Shown here: piece after piece, positions 6,894 through 13,017 of the stretch
Position numbering within the stretch: the stretch's first letter is position 1
Layout: each line of letters begins with the position of its first letter
Position numbers and translations under genes: made by a program
NCBI GenBank assembly: GCA_964415525.1
Contig: CAYQAS010000115.1
Span: 1 to 13,017, forward strand
DNA length: 13,017 nt
Direction: 5' to 3'
Origin: CAZPUI01 sp964415525
Lineage (GTDB): Bacteria; Acidobacteriota; Holophagae; Holophagales; Holophagaceae
Notes under the pieces: model-generated
Databases searched by the model: none
Told to the model about the DNA's origin: nothing
Seen by the model: the letters and a program-made list of their open reading frames with translations, nothing else

Positions 6894-7286
6894 TCAGACC
6901 TCCAGCCAGCTGCGCTGTTCGCGCTGGTATCGGAGAAACCTCAGGCCGCCCTGTGCGGTCAAGTGCATGCAGAGCGCGCCCTTGCGATCCGTGAGAAACC
7001 ACATGCCCTCCGTGGCGGTCTGCCAGGGGGAGACCATGAGGGCGGTCGGGCGCTCCGCCCAGCGGGGGTCCAGCATTCCTTTCGGGGCGGGCACGCCGGT
7101 GGGTTTGCCGATGCGGGTGCCTGGGGCCAAACGGGGGTGCAGGCAGCGACGGGACTGGGGCGCAAGGGCCAGGGCGACGGGGCGGCCGGTGCGTCGGGCA
7201 AGCGCGAAGGCCATCTGGACGGATCGGGACAGCTCGTCTCGCTGGGAATCGGAGGGTGAACGGAACCAGGATCGGGGGTCAAACAT
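6894..7286 (-). CDS. leaderless paralogue of the adjacent GspH-like pseudopilin domain
   Basis: 130 residues, beginning MFDPRSWFRS. It aligns along its length with the globular part of the gene just upstream. Matching blocks are AFALARRTGRP with AFVLARARGGD, a PxGxxxGxP-like central loop, and C-terminal WFLTDRKGALCMHL with WFLNDGAHTLCLRL; 13 of the last 35 aligned positions are identical by eye. It lacks a prepilin leader, the N-terminal hydrophobic helix and any signal peptide, so it should stay in the cytoplasm unless carried. An AAGGAG six bases before the ATG fixes this start; the open frame extending to 7415 is overlap with the upstream gene. It lies between a pseudopilin and radC with gaps of 11 and 1 bases. 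Function unknown; a decayed pilin copy or an assembly/regulatory decoy are both possible. Confidence 0.8.
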   Translation of the reverse strand: MFDPRSWFRSPSDSQRDELSRSVQMAFALARRTGRPVALALAPQSRRCLHPRLAPGTRIGKPTGVPAPKGMLDPRWAERPTALMVSPWQTATEGMWFLTDRKGALCMHLTAQGGLRFLRYQREQRSWLEV

Positions 7287-7292
7287 GAGGGG

Positions 7293-7298
7293 CTCCTT
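7293..7298 (-). promoter_or_regulatory. Shine-Dalgarno site fixing the leaderless pseudopilin start
   Basis: AAGGAG lies six bases before the ATG at 7286 and overlaps the TGA stop of the upstream prepilin gene. It is a consensus-quality site, which supports active translation of a protein that begins after the point where a prepilin leader would have been. Confidence 0.8.
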
Positions 7299-7792
7299 CA
7301 GGACTCGTGGATCCAGCGCCGCTCGGAGGGGCGCCAGCGAAGGGTGGTGAGCTTCCCTGCGCCGGAGAGCCGCAGGCAGAGGGTATGGGCGCCGTCGTTC
7401 AGGAACCAGGCGCATGCTGTGACAGTGCGACGTGGGGTTACCGTGATGCGGCGATGGGCGGTGCCGGTGGCCGCGGCCACGGGAGCCTCCGCCATGCCGG
7501 GCGGGAACGGGACGGACTTCGGCAGCCCCCAGGACACGCCGGACGGGATGTTGACGGGCAGCAGGGTGGGATCCTGGGAATCCCGGAGGCCGAGGGCGAC
7601 GGTGACATCGCCTCCCCGGGCACGGGCCAGGACAAAGGCGTGGTGCAGGCTGCCCTGAAGCTCGTTCTTGACCGAGTTGAGCTTGAGGGGCCCGAAATCC
7701 AATCGGGAGAGTCCGAGGGAGCCCAGGATGCCGGTCAGGGCCAGGGCACAGGAGGTCTCGACGAGGGTCATGCCGCGTTGGGTCCTGGCCAT
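7298..7792 (-). CDS. GspH-like type II/type IV pseudopilin
   Basis: 164 residues. It begins with a short prepilin leader MARTQRG, cleaved before MTLVE. The +5 glutamate is present, followed by a hydrophobic helix (TSCALALTGILGSLGL), the hallmark of substrates of prepilin peptidase. The rest is a GspH/FimT-like globular domain (AFVLARARGGDVTVALGL, then a C-terminal block WFLNDGAHTLCLRL). Such minor pseudopilins start or cap pili of type II secretion, type IV pilus or DNA-uptake machines in the inner membrane and periplasm. The start has a GGGAG-like site seven bases upstream and follows comEA by 10 bases. No other pilus genes are in the window, so the core machine must be encoded elsewhere. 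A minor pilin of a competence pilus is the best reading given the neighbours. Confidence 0.87.
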   Translation of the reverse strand: MARTQRGMTLVETSCALALTGILGSLGLSRLDFGPLKLNSVKNELQGSLHHAFVLARARGGDVTVALGLRDSQDPTLLPVNIPSGVSWGLPKSVPFPPGMAEAPVAAATGTAHRRITVTPRRTVTACAWFLNDGAHTLCLRLSGAGKLTTLRWRPSERRWIHES

Positions 7793-7802
7793 GACCGACT
7801 CC

Positions 7803-8081
7803 CTATTTCGCCGCGGCGACGACGATGTGGGATTTGAGCTTGAGGAAGCCCTTTTCCCCGATACCCTTGACGTTCATCAGCTCCTCGGCCCGACGGAATG
7901 GACCGTTAGACTTGCGGAAGGCGATGATGCGCTCGGCGGTTTTGGCGCCGATGCGGGGCAGCTGCGTGAGCTCCGTGGCCGTAGCCGTGTTCAGGTTGAT
8001 GGGCTTCTGGGGGGCCCGATCTGCCGCGAACAGGGGCGCGCTGATGAGCGCGAGGGTGAGGAGGGTGGCGAGGTGTCTCAT
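7803..8081 (-). CDS. comEA: ComEA-type helix-hairpin-helix DNA-binding protein
   Basis: 92 residues: a signal peptide (MRHLATLLTLALISAPLFA, cleavage near residue 19-20) and one ComEA domain. The domain starts INLNTATATELTQLPRIGAK and has two helix-hairpin-helix motifs, LPRIGAKTAERI and VKGIGEKGFLKL. ComEA proteins bind double-stranded DNA in the periplasm and help pull it across the outer membrane during transformation. The cleavable signal in place of a membrane anchor matches the diderm form. AAGGAG at 8088-8093 is six bases before the ATG. It is first in a seven-gene minus-strand run, after a long AT-rich region that should hold the promoter. Similar short HhH proteins occur in bacteria not known to be competent, so competence itself remains inference. 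Confidence 0.92.
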   Translation of the reverse strand: MRHLATLLTLALISAPLFAADRAPQKPINLNTATATELTQLPRIGAKTAERIIAFRKSNGPFRRAEELMNVKGIGEKGFLKLKSHIVVAAAK

Positions 8082-8475
8082 GGTGATCTCCTTGTGAGGC
8101 GATCAACAGAGAGCGGGGATTGTGCCAAGAATGTAAGTGTTGAAATACTGAAATATTAGAACTGTGTCTGTGGAATGGCGTTGTAATCAAAAGTGAACAG
8201 TTAACGATGTAATAGCGAATAGGTGTATTAATCGCAGTGAATGCCTATTTGGGCGTGCGCCATCCATTGTTAAGCGGGATAGATAGGTTCGATATTGGTG
8301 GCATGCATGCAGCCGAGGCCGATGGGCGCTGGTTCTCCGCACCATTGGCCGACTCTTTAGATGGAAGCGTTGTTTCCGCCATGGGGGTGTGGCTGGGGGT
8401 CTCTGTCAGGCAAGGTCAAGGTCCGGCCGACCCTCGTCGATAGACACCTGTGTCGGAATGGATGGCGCCCCTCGC
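8082..8475. other. AT-rich divergent intergenic region between comEA and the HD-GYP genes
   Basis: 394 bases with no convincing gene. Roughly 8125-8235 is markedly AT-richer than the flanking genes. It should carry the promoters of the leftward comEA run and the rightward HD-GYP pair. A sigma-54-like element faces comEA (see separate entry). Facing right, TTAACG (8201-8206) and TGTATT (8224-8229) are 17 bases apart and could be a weak sigma-70 promoter, implying a leader of about 240 bases. A 10-base palindrome GCATGCATGC lies near 8302-8311. No cyclic-di-GMP riboswitch or other known structured RNA was recognised. Confidence 0.6.
8112..8128 (-). promoter_or_regulatory. possible sigma-54 (-24/-12) promoter for the comEA run
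   Basis: Read on the minus strand, TTGGCACAATCCCCGCT has GG and GC separated by exactly 10 bases, with the TGGCAC core of the -24 box. The -12 box (CCGCT in place of TTGCT) is poor. Transcription would start near 8100, about 20 bases before the comEA ATG. Pilus genes are often sigma-54 dependent, which makes the site plausible but not proven. Confidence 0.33.
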
Positions 8476-9687
8476 ATGATCAAAAAAATTTCCACCCAGG
8501 ATCTCAAGCTCGGCATGTTCATCCACGACCTCAACGCGGCCTGGGTGCAGCACGGTTTCTGGCGGCAGAGCTTCATGCTCCGTCGGGAGGATGACCTCCA
8601 GAAGATCCGGGAGAGCGGCATCCTGGAGATGTATATCGATACGCTGCGGGGACTCGACTCCGATCCCCACCCTGAGCGTCCGGATGCGGACCAGGCGCTC
8701 AGTGAGCAACTGGCGGATGGTCCCGCTTCCCTGCTGCCGCCGGCTCCTCGGGTGAGTCTTGCGGAGGAGATGCTCCAGGCGCGGGAAATCCGTCAGGAGG
8801 CGGCCCTGGTGGTCAACGCCATGATGGAGGACGTCCGTCTCGGCAAGCAGATCGAGTTCGAGCGCATTGAGCCGGTGGTGGCGCGCATCACGGACTCCAT
8901 CACCCGAAACCAGGGCGCCCTTCTCAGCCTGCTGCGGCTGAAGGAGCGCGATACCTACACCTTTCAGCACAGCATGAGCGTCGCTACGCTGCTGGTGGCC
9001 TTCGCTCGCAGCCTGGAACTGCCGGAGCACATCGTTCTTCAGGCGGGCATGGGTGGGATGGTGCACGACATCGGCAAGATGCGGATTCCCGACGAGGTGC
9101 TGAACAAGCCCGGGCGTCTCTCGGACGAGGAGTTTCACGTCATGAGGTCCCATGTGTTGCTGGGGCTGGAGATCCTTGAACGGACGCCAGGGGTGACGCC
9201 CGAGGCCTACGAAATCTCGGGGCAGCACCACGAGCGCTATAGCGGGACGGGCTATCCCGATGGATTGCACGGCTTTGAGATCAATCAGCTCGGGCGGATG
9301 GCGGCCATTGTGGACACCTACGACGCCATGACCGCCAACCGCGTGTACCAAAGCGGAACCGAGCCCATGGTGGTGCTCCGCAAGCTGTTCGAATGGAGCA
9401 AAGAGCACTTCGATCCTGGACTCGTGCAGGCCTTCATCCAGTCTGTCGGCATCTACCCCAGCGGATCCCTGGTGCGTCTGGACAGCGGTCGATTGGCCGT
9501 GGTGCTGGACCAGAATCGCGATCAGGTGCTCCATCCCCGTCTCCGGTTGGTCTTCGATCCCGTGCGCCGCCAGAGCCTTCCGCCGGTGGAGATCGACCTT
9601 GCCGACCCCCATGTGACGGACCGGATTCTCGGCCCCGAGAATCCGGCGGACTGGGGTCTCGATATCGAAAAGCTGCTGGCGCCATGA
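8476..9687 (+). CDS. DUF3391/HD-GYP domain protein, probable cyclic-di-GMP phosphodiesterase (copy 1)
   Basis: 403 residues, cytoplasmic. The N-terminal DUF3391 domain (about 1-62) begins MIKKISTQDLKLGMFIHDL and ends near MYIDTLRGLD. A variable linker and helical region follow, then the HD-GYP domain (about 155-330). Metal and active-site residues are present: His165 (FQHS), HDIGK (His197, Asp198, Lys201), His226, HHERYSGTGYPDGL (His251, His252, GYP 259-261) and Asp280. HD-GYP enzymes hydrolyse cyclic di-GMP to GMP. A conserved C-terminal part (about 328-400, YPSGSLVRLDSGRLAVVL) is shared with copy 2. The ATG at 8476 is chosen because copy 2 starts with the same MIKK; it lacks a clear ribosome binding site, and in-frame starts at 8458 and 8389 exist. 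No receiver domain is present, so the input signal is unknown. The stop overlaps the start of copy 2. Confidence 0.9.
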   Translation: MIKKISTQDLKLGMFIHDLNAAWVQHGFWRQSFMLRREDDLQKIRESGILEMYIDTLRGLDSDPHPERPDADQALSEQLADGPASLLPPAPRVSLAEEMLQAREIRQEAALVVNAMMEDVRLGKQIEFERIEPVVARITDSITRNQGALLSLLRLKERDTYTFQHSMSVATLLVAFARSLELPEHIVLQAGMGGMVHDIGKMRIPDEVLNKPGRLSDEEFHVMRSHVLLGLEILERTPGVTPEAYEISGQHHERYSGTGYPDGLHGFEINQLGRMAAIVDTYDAMTANRVYQSGTEPMVVLRKLFEWSKEHFDPGLVQAFIQSVGIYPSGSLVRLDSGRLAVVLDQNRDQVLHPRLRLVFDPVRRQSLPPVEIDLADPHVTDRILGPENPADWGLDIEKLLAP

Positions 9688-10901
9688 TCAAAAAGGTTCC
9701 GGTCTCCGAACTCCGCCTGGGGATGTTCGTGCACGACCTGAACATCGGGTGGATGGCCCACGCCTTCCTCCGTAGTCGCTTCATGCTCAAGCGGGAGGAG
9801 GATCTCCGGACCATTCTCGAAAGTGGCGTGACCGAGGTCTACGTCGACACGGTGAAGGGCCTCGATCTGGCGGGAGCCCCCACGGAGCAGGAAGCGGAGG
9901 CCGCGGTCTTCCGGGACATGATCCAGGAGGCCAGCGCCTTGGACGCACCCGCTCAGCATACGACCTTCCATGAAGAACTTTCGATGGCGAGGCGCATTCA
10001 TGCCGAGGCTGCTCAGGTGGTCACGGACCTCTTTCGGGACGTCCGCAGCGGCCGTCCCATGCAAGTGGAGCGCGCGGAGCCCATGGTGGGGGGGCTCACC
10101 GAAAGCCTCTTGCGCAATCCCGGCGTGATGCTCAGCCTGTGTCGCCTGAAAGAAAGGGATGCCTACACCTTCCAGCACAGCGTCAGCGTCTCGGCCCTGA
10201 TGGTGCTGTTCTCGGCGGGTCTCGAACTTCCGAGAGAGACTTATCTCCAGATTGGGATGGCGGGGCTGCTGCACGACACCGGCAAGATGACCATTCCGGA
10301 CGAGATTCTCAACAAGCCAGCCAAGCTGACGGACGCGGAATACGAAGTCATGAAGCGCCACGTTATCGCGGGCAACGCGATTCTAGAGGCGACCCCCGGT
10401 ATCGGGGAAATGGCCCTCCGGGTGGCCACGCAGCACCACGAGCGGGTGGCCGGGACGGGCTATCCCGACAGCCTCATCGGCCGCTCCATCAGCCAGGAAG
10501 GCCGCATGGCCGCCATTGCGGATGTCTACGACGCCATCACCTCCGACCGGGTCTACCATCGCGGCCTACCTCCGAGTCAGGCGCTCGCCAAGATGTTCGA
10601 ATGGAGCCGCGAGCATTTCGACCGCAAGCTCATGCACCGCTTCATCCGCACCCTGGGCGTCTTTCCCGCTGGTTCACTGGTGCGGTTGGAAAGTCAATGT
10701 CTCGCAGTGGTGGTGGAGCAGGCGGAGTCGGATCTCCTGGCGCCCACGGTTCGCGCCTTCTACGACATCCAACGCGCCGCTTTCATCCATCCTCGGGACA
10801 TCGACCTCGCGGCTCCAGAGAGTGGCGGTGACACCATCTTGAGCTGGGAGGATCCCGCGGAATGGGATGTCGATCCCATGGCGATCCTGTTGGGGAATTG
10901 A
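9684..10901 (+). CDS. DUF3391/HD-GYP domain protein, probable cyclic-di-GMP phosphodiesterase (copy 2)
   Basis: 405 residues, a close paralogue of the preceding gene with the same architecture: DUF3391 (MIKKVPVSELRLGMFVHDL) then HD-GYP. Every key residue has the same number as in copy 1: His165, HDTGK (His197-Asp198, Lys201), His226, His251-His252, GYP 259-261 and Asp280. Differences include HDTGK for HDIGK and GYPDSL for GYPDGL. The first third after DUF3391 (about 62-100) is the most divergent part. Both copies keep a complete metal site, so both are probably active. The ATG at 9684 overlaps the upstream stop (ATGA), giving coupled translation and near-equal amounts. It ends three bases before the convergent PLP-enzyme stop, with no terminator visible between them. 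Confidence 0.92.
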   Translation: MIKKVPVSELRLGMFVHDLNIGWMAHAFLRSRFMLKREEDLRTILESGVTEVYVDTVKGLDLAGAPTEQEAEAAVFRDMIQEASALDAPAQHTTFHEELSMARRIHAEAAQVVTDLFRDVRSGRPMQVERAEPMVGGLTESLLRNPGVMLSLCRLKERDAYTFQHSVSVSALMVLFSAGLELPRETYLQIGMAGLLHDTGKMTIPDEILNKPAKLTDAEYEVMKRHVIAGNAILEATPGIGEMALRVATQHHERVAGTGYPDSLIGRSISQEGRMAAIADVYDAITSDRVYHRGLPPSQALAKMFEWSREHFDRKLMHRFIRTLGVFPAGSLVRLESQCLAVVVEQAESDLLAPTVRAFYDIQRAAFIHPRDIDLAAPESGGDTILSWEDPAEWDVDPMAILLGN

Positions 10902-10904
10902 AGG

Positions 10905-11897
10905 TTAGAGCAGGCCCTTGGCCTTCATCCACTCGTCATTGAAGATCGTGCTGAGGTAGCGGCTAGCGCTGTCTGGGAACACCACGGCGACGCGCGCGTC
11001 CTTGGGCAGATCCTTTGCGGCCTGAAGCGTGGCGCAGATGACGGCACCGCTGCTGCCTCCCACGAGCATGCCCTCCGTGCGGGCGATCGTACGGGCCATG
11101 TGGAAGGCTTCGCGACTGGACACCTGCACCATGTCGTCGATGACGCTGAAATCCGCCGTGCCGATGATGAACTCGTCCCCCAGACCTTCCAGCAGGTAGG
11201 GGTGCGCCTTGGGCACCTGGCCCGTGCGGAAGAATTCGGTGTAGACCGAACCCTCCACATCCACGGCAACCACCTTGATGCTGGGGTCCTGCTCCTTGAG
11301 GTAGCGGCCGACACCGCCGACGGTGCCGCCGGTGCCCATGCCGATCAGGACCATGTCGAGGCGCCCCTCCATCTGCTCCCAGATTTCAGGGCCGGTGGTG
11401 CGGTAGTGCGCGTCGTTGTTCTCCCGATTGTTGTGCTGGTCGGGGAAGTAGCAGTGGGGTGTCTCCGCGACGAGGCGCGGCGCGAGGTTGTTGTAGCTCT
11501 GGGGATGCTCCGGCGGCAGGCTTGTGTCCGCCTTCACCAGATCCACGCCGAGGGCGTTCAACTGATCGGCCTTTTCCTTGCTGAGGGTGTCGCGCACGAC
11601 GGCCTTGAGGGTGTAGCCCTTCTGGATGGCGACCATCGCGAGGCCCATGGCGGTATTGCCGCTGGAATTCTCGATGAGCACATCGCCGGGATGCAGCCGT
11701 CCATCCCGCTCCGCCGCCTCGATGAGGTGCTTTGCGATGCGGTCCTTGCTGCTGCCCATGGGGTTGAGGTATTCGAGCTTGGCGTAGACCAAACATGCGA
11801 GTGGGGCCGTGATGCGATGGAGGCGCACCATGGGCGTATGCCCGATGACATCGAGGATGCTGTCGTAGACCTTGGCATTCCGCACGGGGGACCTCAT
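10905..11897 (-). CDS. cystathionine beta-synthase-like PLP-dependent enzyme
   Basis: 330 residues, fold type II PLP enzyme of the cysteine synthase/cystathionine beta-synthase family. The PLP lysine is Lys51 in NPMGSSKDRIA. The substrate loop is ENSSGNTAMGLA (76-87), the phosphate loop GMGTGGTVGGVGRYLK (186-201), and GGSSGA (280-285) lies late. The middle (FPDQHNNRENNDAHY, then TTGPEIWEQ) and the end (PDSASRYLSTIFNDEWM, then KGLL) resemble the catalytic core of cystathionine beta-synthase more than CysK. There is no heme-binding N terminus and no C-terminal CBS pair. It would join serine or an activated serine with homocysteine or sulfide, in cysteine metabolism. ENSSGNT in place of the common EPTSGNT, and SSKDR in place of SVKDR, are unusual. 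An in-frame GTG at 11885 has a better ribosome binding site (GAGGT) than the ATG used here. Confidence 0.82.
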   Translation of the reverse strand: MRSPVRNAKVYDSILDVIGHTPMVRLHRITAPLACLVYAKLEYLNPMGSSKDRIAKHLIEAAERDGRLHPGDVLIENSSGNTAMGLAMVAIQKGYTLKAVVRDTLSKEKADQLNALGVDLVKADTSLPPEHPQSYNNLAPRLVAETPHCYFPDQHNNRENNDAHYRTTGPEIWEQMEGRLDMVLIGMGTGGTVGGVGRYLKEQDPSIKVVAVDVEGSVYTEFFRTGQVPKAHPYLLEGLGDEFIIGTADFSVIDDMVQVSSREAFHMARTIARTEGMLVGGSSGAVICATLQAAKDLPKDARVAVVFPDSASRYLSTIFNDEWMKAKGLL

Positions 11898-11999
11898 GCT
11901 TCCAGTCTATCGGGCGTCCGTGGGAGGGCTACCGACGGTCCGCTCCTGCTGGGCACTCCCTGGACCAACCAGGGCGCGAGCAGCACCCGATCCGGGTCT

Positions 12000-12359
12000 T
12001 CAATCCTGGTACTCCGTGTATTTTCGGGCGCTACCCCGAACCTGCTCAGCCGGGTACCGCATTGCATTGGTCTCGATCTTGGCGTGAGCGGCCTCTACGA
12101 GATCGAAGTCCAGGCGATCCGCAAGACGCACCAGATAGAGTAGTACATCCGCCGCCTCCTGGCGCACCCGCTCGAGGCGAGCCGGTTCGAGTGCCATGCT
12201 CTCCTCGCCCGTCAGCCACTGGAACTCCGCGGCCAACTCCCCCGCCTCACCGGTGAGGGCCATGGCCAGATTCTTTGGGGTGTGGAATTGATCCCAGTCC
12301 CGTTCCTGGGCGAAGGCGCGCAGGCGTTGTGCGAGCCTTCCAAGGGCATCCGTGGTCAT
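12000..12359 (-). CDS. MazG-fold nucleotide pyrophosphatase, DCTPP1/RS21-C6 type
   Basis: 119 residues, a single all-alpha NTP pyrophosphohydrolase domain that should clean the cytoplasmic nucleotide pool by converting dCTP-like substrates to monophosphates. The opening WDQFHTPKNLAMALTGEAGE, continuing LAAEFQW, closely resembles the human DCTPP1 family. Magnesium-binding residues are visible: Glu38, Glu41 and Glu45 in GEAGELAAE, then Glu68 and Asp71 in QEAADVLLYLVRLAD. The C-terminal RYPAEQVRGSARKYTEY is also typical. The ATG at 12359 follows GGGAAGGA at good spacing and is preferred to an in-frame ATG at 12398. It lies about 100 bases upstream of the PLP-enzyme gene on the same strand; the gap holds only a short hairpin (11958-11974). 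Exact substrate preference is not readable. Confidence 0.88.
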   Translation of the reverse strand: MTTDALGRLAQRLRAFAQERDWDQFHTPKNLAMALTGEAGELAAEFQWLTGEESMALEPARLERVRQEAADVLLYLVRLADRLDFDLVEAAHAKIETNAMRYPAEQVRGSARKYTEYQD

Positions 12360-12574
12360 GGCAGATCCTTCCCTGATTTCTATTGGATCACAGGGCAAGG
12401 GGTCTTCGGATTGCCTGGTCTGTTGCTCCTGGTCGGCATCGGTTCGGAAGTGGATGGTGTGTTTGCCTTTGTCCGTCGAGGCCGAATTCCGGTTTTGGAG
12501 GCGTCGGGGCTTGTCGCATACCTCTCGCTCCGGAAAAAGAGCAGAAAAGGTTATTCACCGAGGGGTAACGAGGT

Positions 12575-12987
12575 ATGCAGCGGCCTTCCTGGGATTCAGT
12601 GTTTGTCGAGAACGCAGACCTGAGAGGCTCGCTGTCTATGGATGAAGTTATGGCCCGAATGTGCAAAATTCTGCCTATCGAGCAAGTCATCGAGCACTTC
12701 GGCCTCCACTGGGACACCGTCAAGGCCATCGACCTCGCCAACCTGGAACGGGAGCTGAGAACACCGGATCGGAGTGAGGGAGAGGCCTTGCTGATGGAAG
12801 AGTTCGCCTGCGCAAGGGCCACCACTGCGCCACGGTGGTCATGGGTGCGGCCCGCAAGCGCATGCTCTGGGTGGGCAAGGGGAGCGGTCGGCGAATCAAG
12901 GCCGTCCATGCCCTCTTCCATGTGGCGCCGCGGTACGGCCACAAAGTGAGTGACTCGAATGAGAGGCAGCGCTACCGGTGGGTTTGA
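12575..12987 (+). pseudogene. frameshifted, truncated ISL3-family transposase remnant
   Basis: The frame from 12575 gives an ISL3-like segment: MDEVMARMCKILPIEQVIEH, then FGLHWDTVKAID, ending with LLMEEFA at about 12786-12808. The match then jumps to the next frame from 12811, reading LRKGHHCATVVMGAARKRML (first Leu restored by one missing base) and WVGKGSGRRIK, until a TGA at 12985-12987. One extra base near 12808 would rejoin them as EEFALRKGHH, the pattern of intact members (DEFAxRKGHxY). The residue matching the first catalytic Asp is Glu. The zinc-finger N terminus and the later catalytic residues are missing. No terminal inverted repeats or target duplication were found. The preceding 215 bases (12360-12574) show no gene and may be further decayed element sequence. 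Not expected to be active. Confidence 0.75.
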
Positions 12988-13017
12988 TGGGGATGCTGCC
13001 GGAAAAAGTTCTTGCAT

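Noticed and set aside
7287..7415. N-terminal extension of the leaderless pseudopilin
   Set aside because: It overlaps the end of the upstream gene in another frame, has no prepilin leader, and a consensus ribosome binding site precedes the ATG at 7286.
8237..8443. Small open frame of 68 codons before the HD-GYP pair
   Set aside because: No ribosome binding site, no recognisable motif, and it lies in the promoter-bearing intergenic region.
8389..8475. N-terminal extension of HD-GYP copy 1
   Set aside because: The extra 29 residues are not matched in copy 2, which starts at the equivalent MIKK; extension looks non-coding.
8082..8475. Cyclic-di-GMP riboswitch ahead of the HD-GYP genes
   Set aside because: Looked for the conserved GEMM core because of the context; no matching motif or fold was seen.
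8416..9612. 398-codon minus-strand open frame opposite HD-GYP copy 1
   Set aside because: High-GC antisense shadow; no domain pattern, while the plus strand carries complete HD-GYP motifs.
11958..11974. Hairpin CCCTGG/CCAGGG between the pyrophosphatase and PLP-enzyme genes
   Set aside because: Only 6 bp with no T run on either side; too weak to call a terminator.
12388..13017. Minus-strand open frame reaching the right edge
   Set aside because: Antisense to the ISL3 remnant; no domain pattern and low-complexity Ser/Arg composition.
1..13017. CRISPR array or antiphage system
   Set aside because: No regularly spaced direct repeats and no Cas, restriction or toxin-antitoxin genes were found.

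Overview
The window is high-GC, densely coded bacterial DNA from a diderm (Gram-negative type) organism. Evidence for this is a periplasmic-type ComEA, a FadL/PorV-like outer-membrane barrel, and signal peptides on both. The mix of tandem DUF3391/HD-GYP proteins, an inverted-topology Ser/Thr kinase and a GspH-like pseudopilin would fit Acidobacteriota (Holophaga/Geothrix-like) or a deltaproteobacterial relative. That placement is only an inference from gene content.

Layout. (1) Positions 1-1048, minus: the 5' part of a bifunctional RelA/SpoT (p)ppGpp synthetase/hydrolase running off the left edge, divergent from moeA (1102-2223, plus). (2) 2224-2646: two divergently transcribed serine tRNAs, tRNA-Ser(UGA) on minus and tRNA-Ser(GCU) on plus. 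Each is followed by a GAAA-capped hairpin. A perfect 21-bp inverted copy of the 3' end of tRNA-Ser(UGA) lies beyond its hairpin. (3) 2647-8081: seven tightly packed minus-strand genes, read from the right as comEA, GspH-like prepilin, a leaderless ('headless') paralogue of that prepilin domain, radC, outer-membrane barrel, TPR/transmembrane Ser/Thr kinase and a thioredoxin-fold [2Fe-2S] ferredoxin. Gaps are mostly 1-20 bases and one is an ATGA overlap; only radC to the barrel gene (about 62 bases) is larger. (4) 8082-8475: a long AT-rich intergenic region holding a sigma-54-like element facing comEA. (5) 8476-10901, plus: two paralogous DUF3391/HD-GYP cyclic-di-GMP phosphodiesterases joined by an ATGA overlap. 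(6) 10905-12359, minus: a cystathionine beta-synthase-like PLP enzyme and a DCTPP1-type MazG nucleotide pyrophosphatase. (7) 12575-12987, plus: a frameshifted remnant of an ISL3-type transposase.

How it may fit together. ComEA, a pseudopilin and RadC in one run suggest DNA uptake and processing (natural transformation). The barrel-kinase pair suggests envelope sensing feeding into phosphorylation. Adjacent cyclic-di-GMP turnover and (p)ppGpp genes are lifestyle-switch regulators. Functional links between these blocks are inference.

The most unusual items are the tRNA-derived inverted repeat, the headless pseudopilin paralogue, the kinase with reversed domain order coupled to an outer-membrane protein, and the colinear HD-GYP pair.
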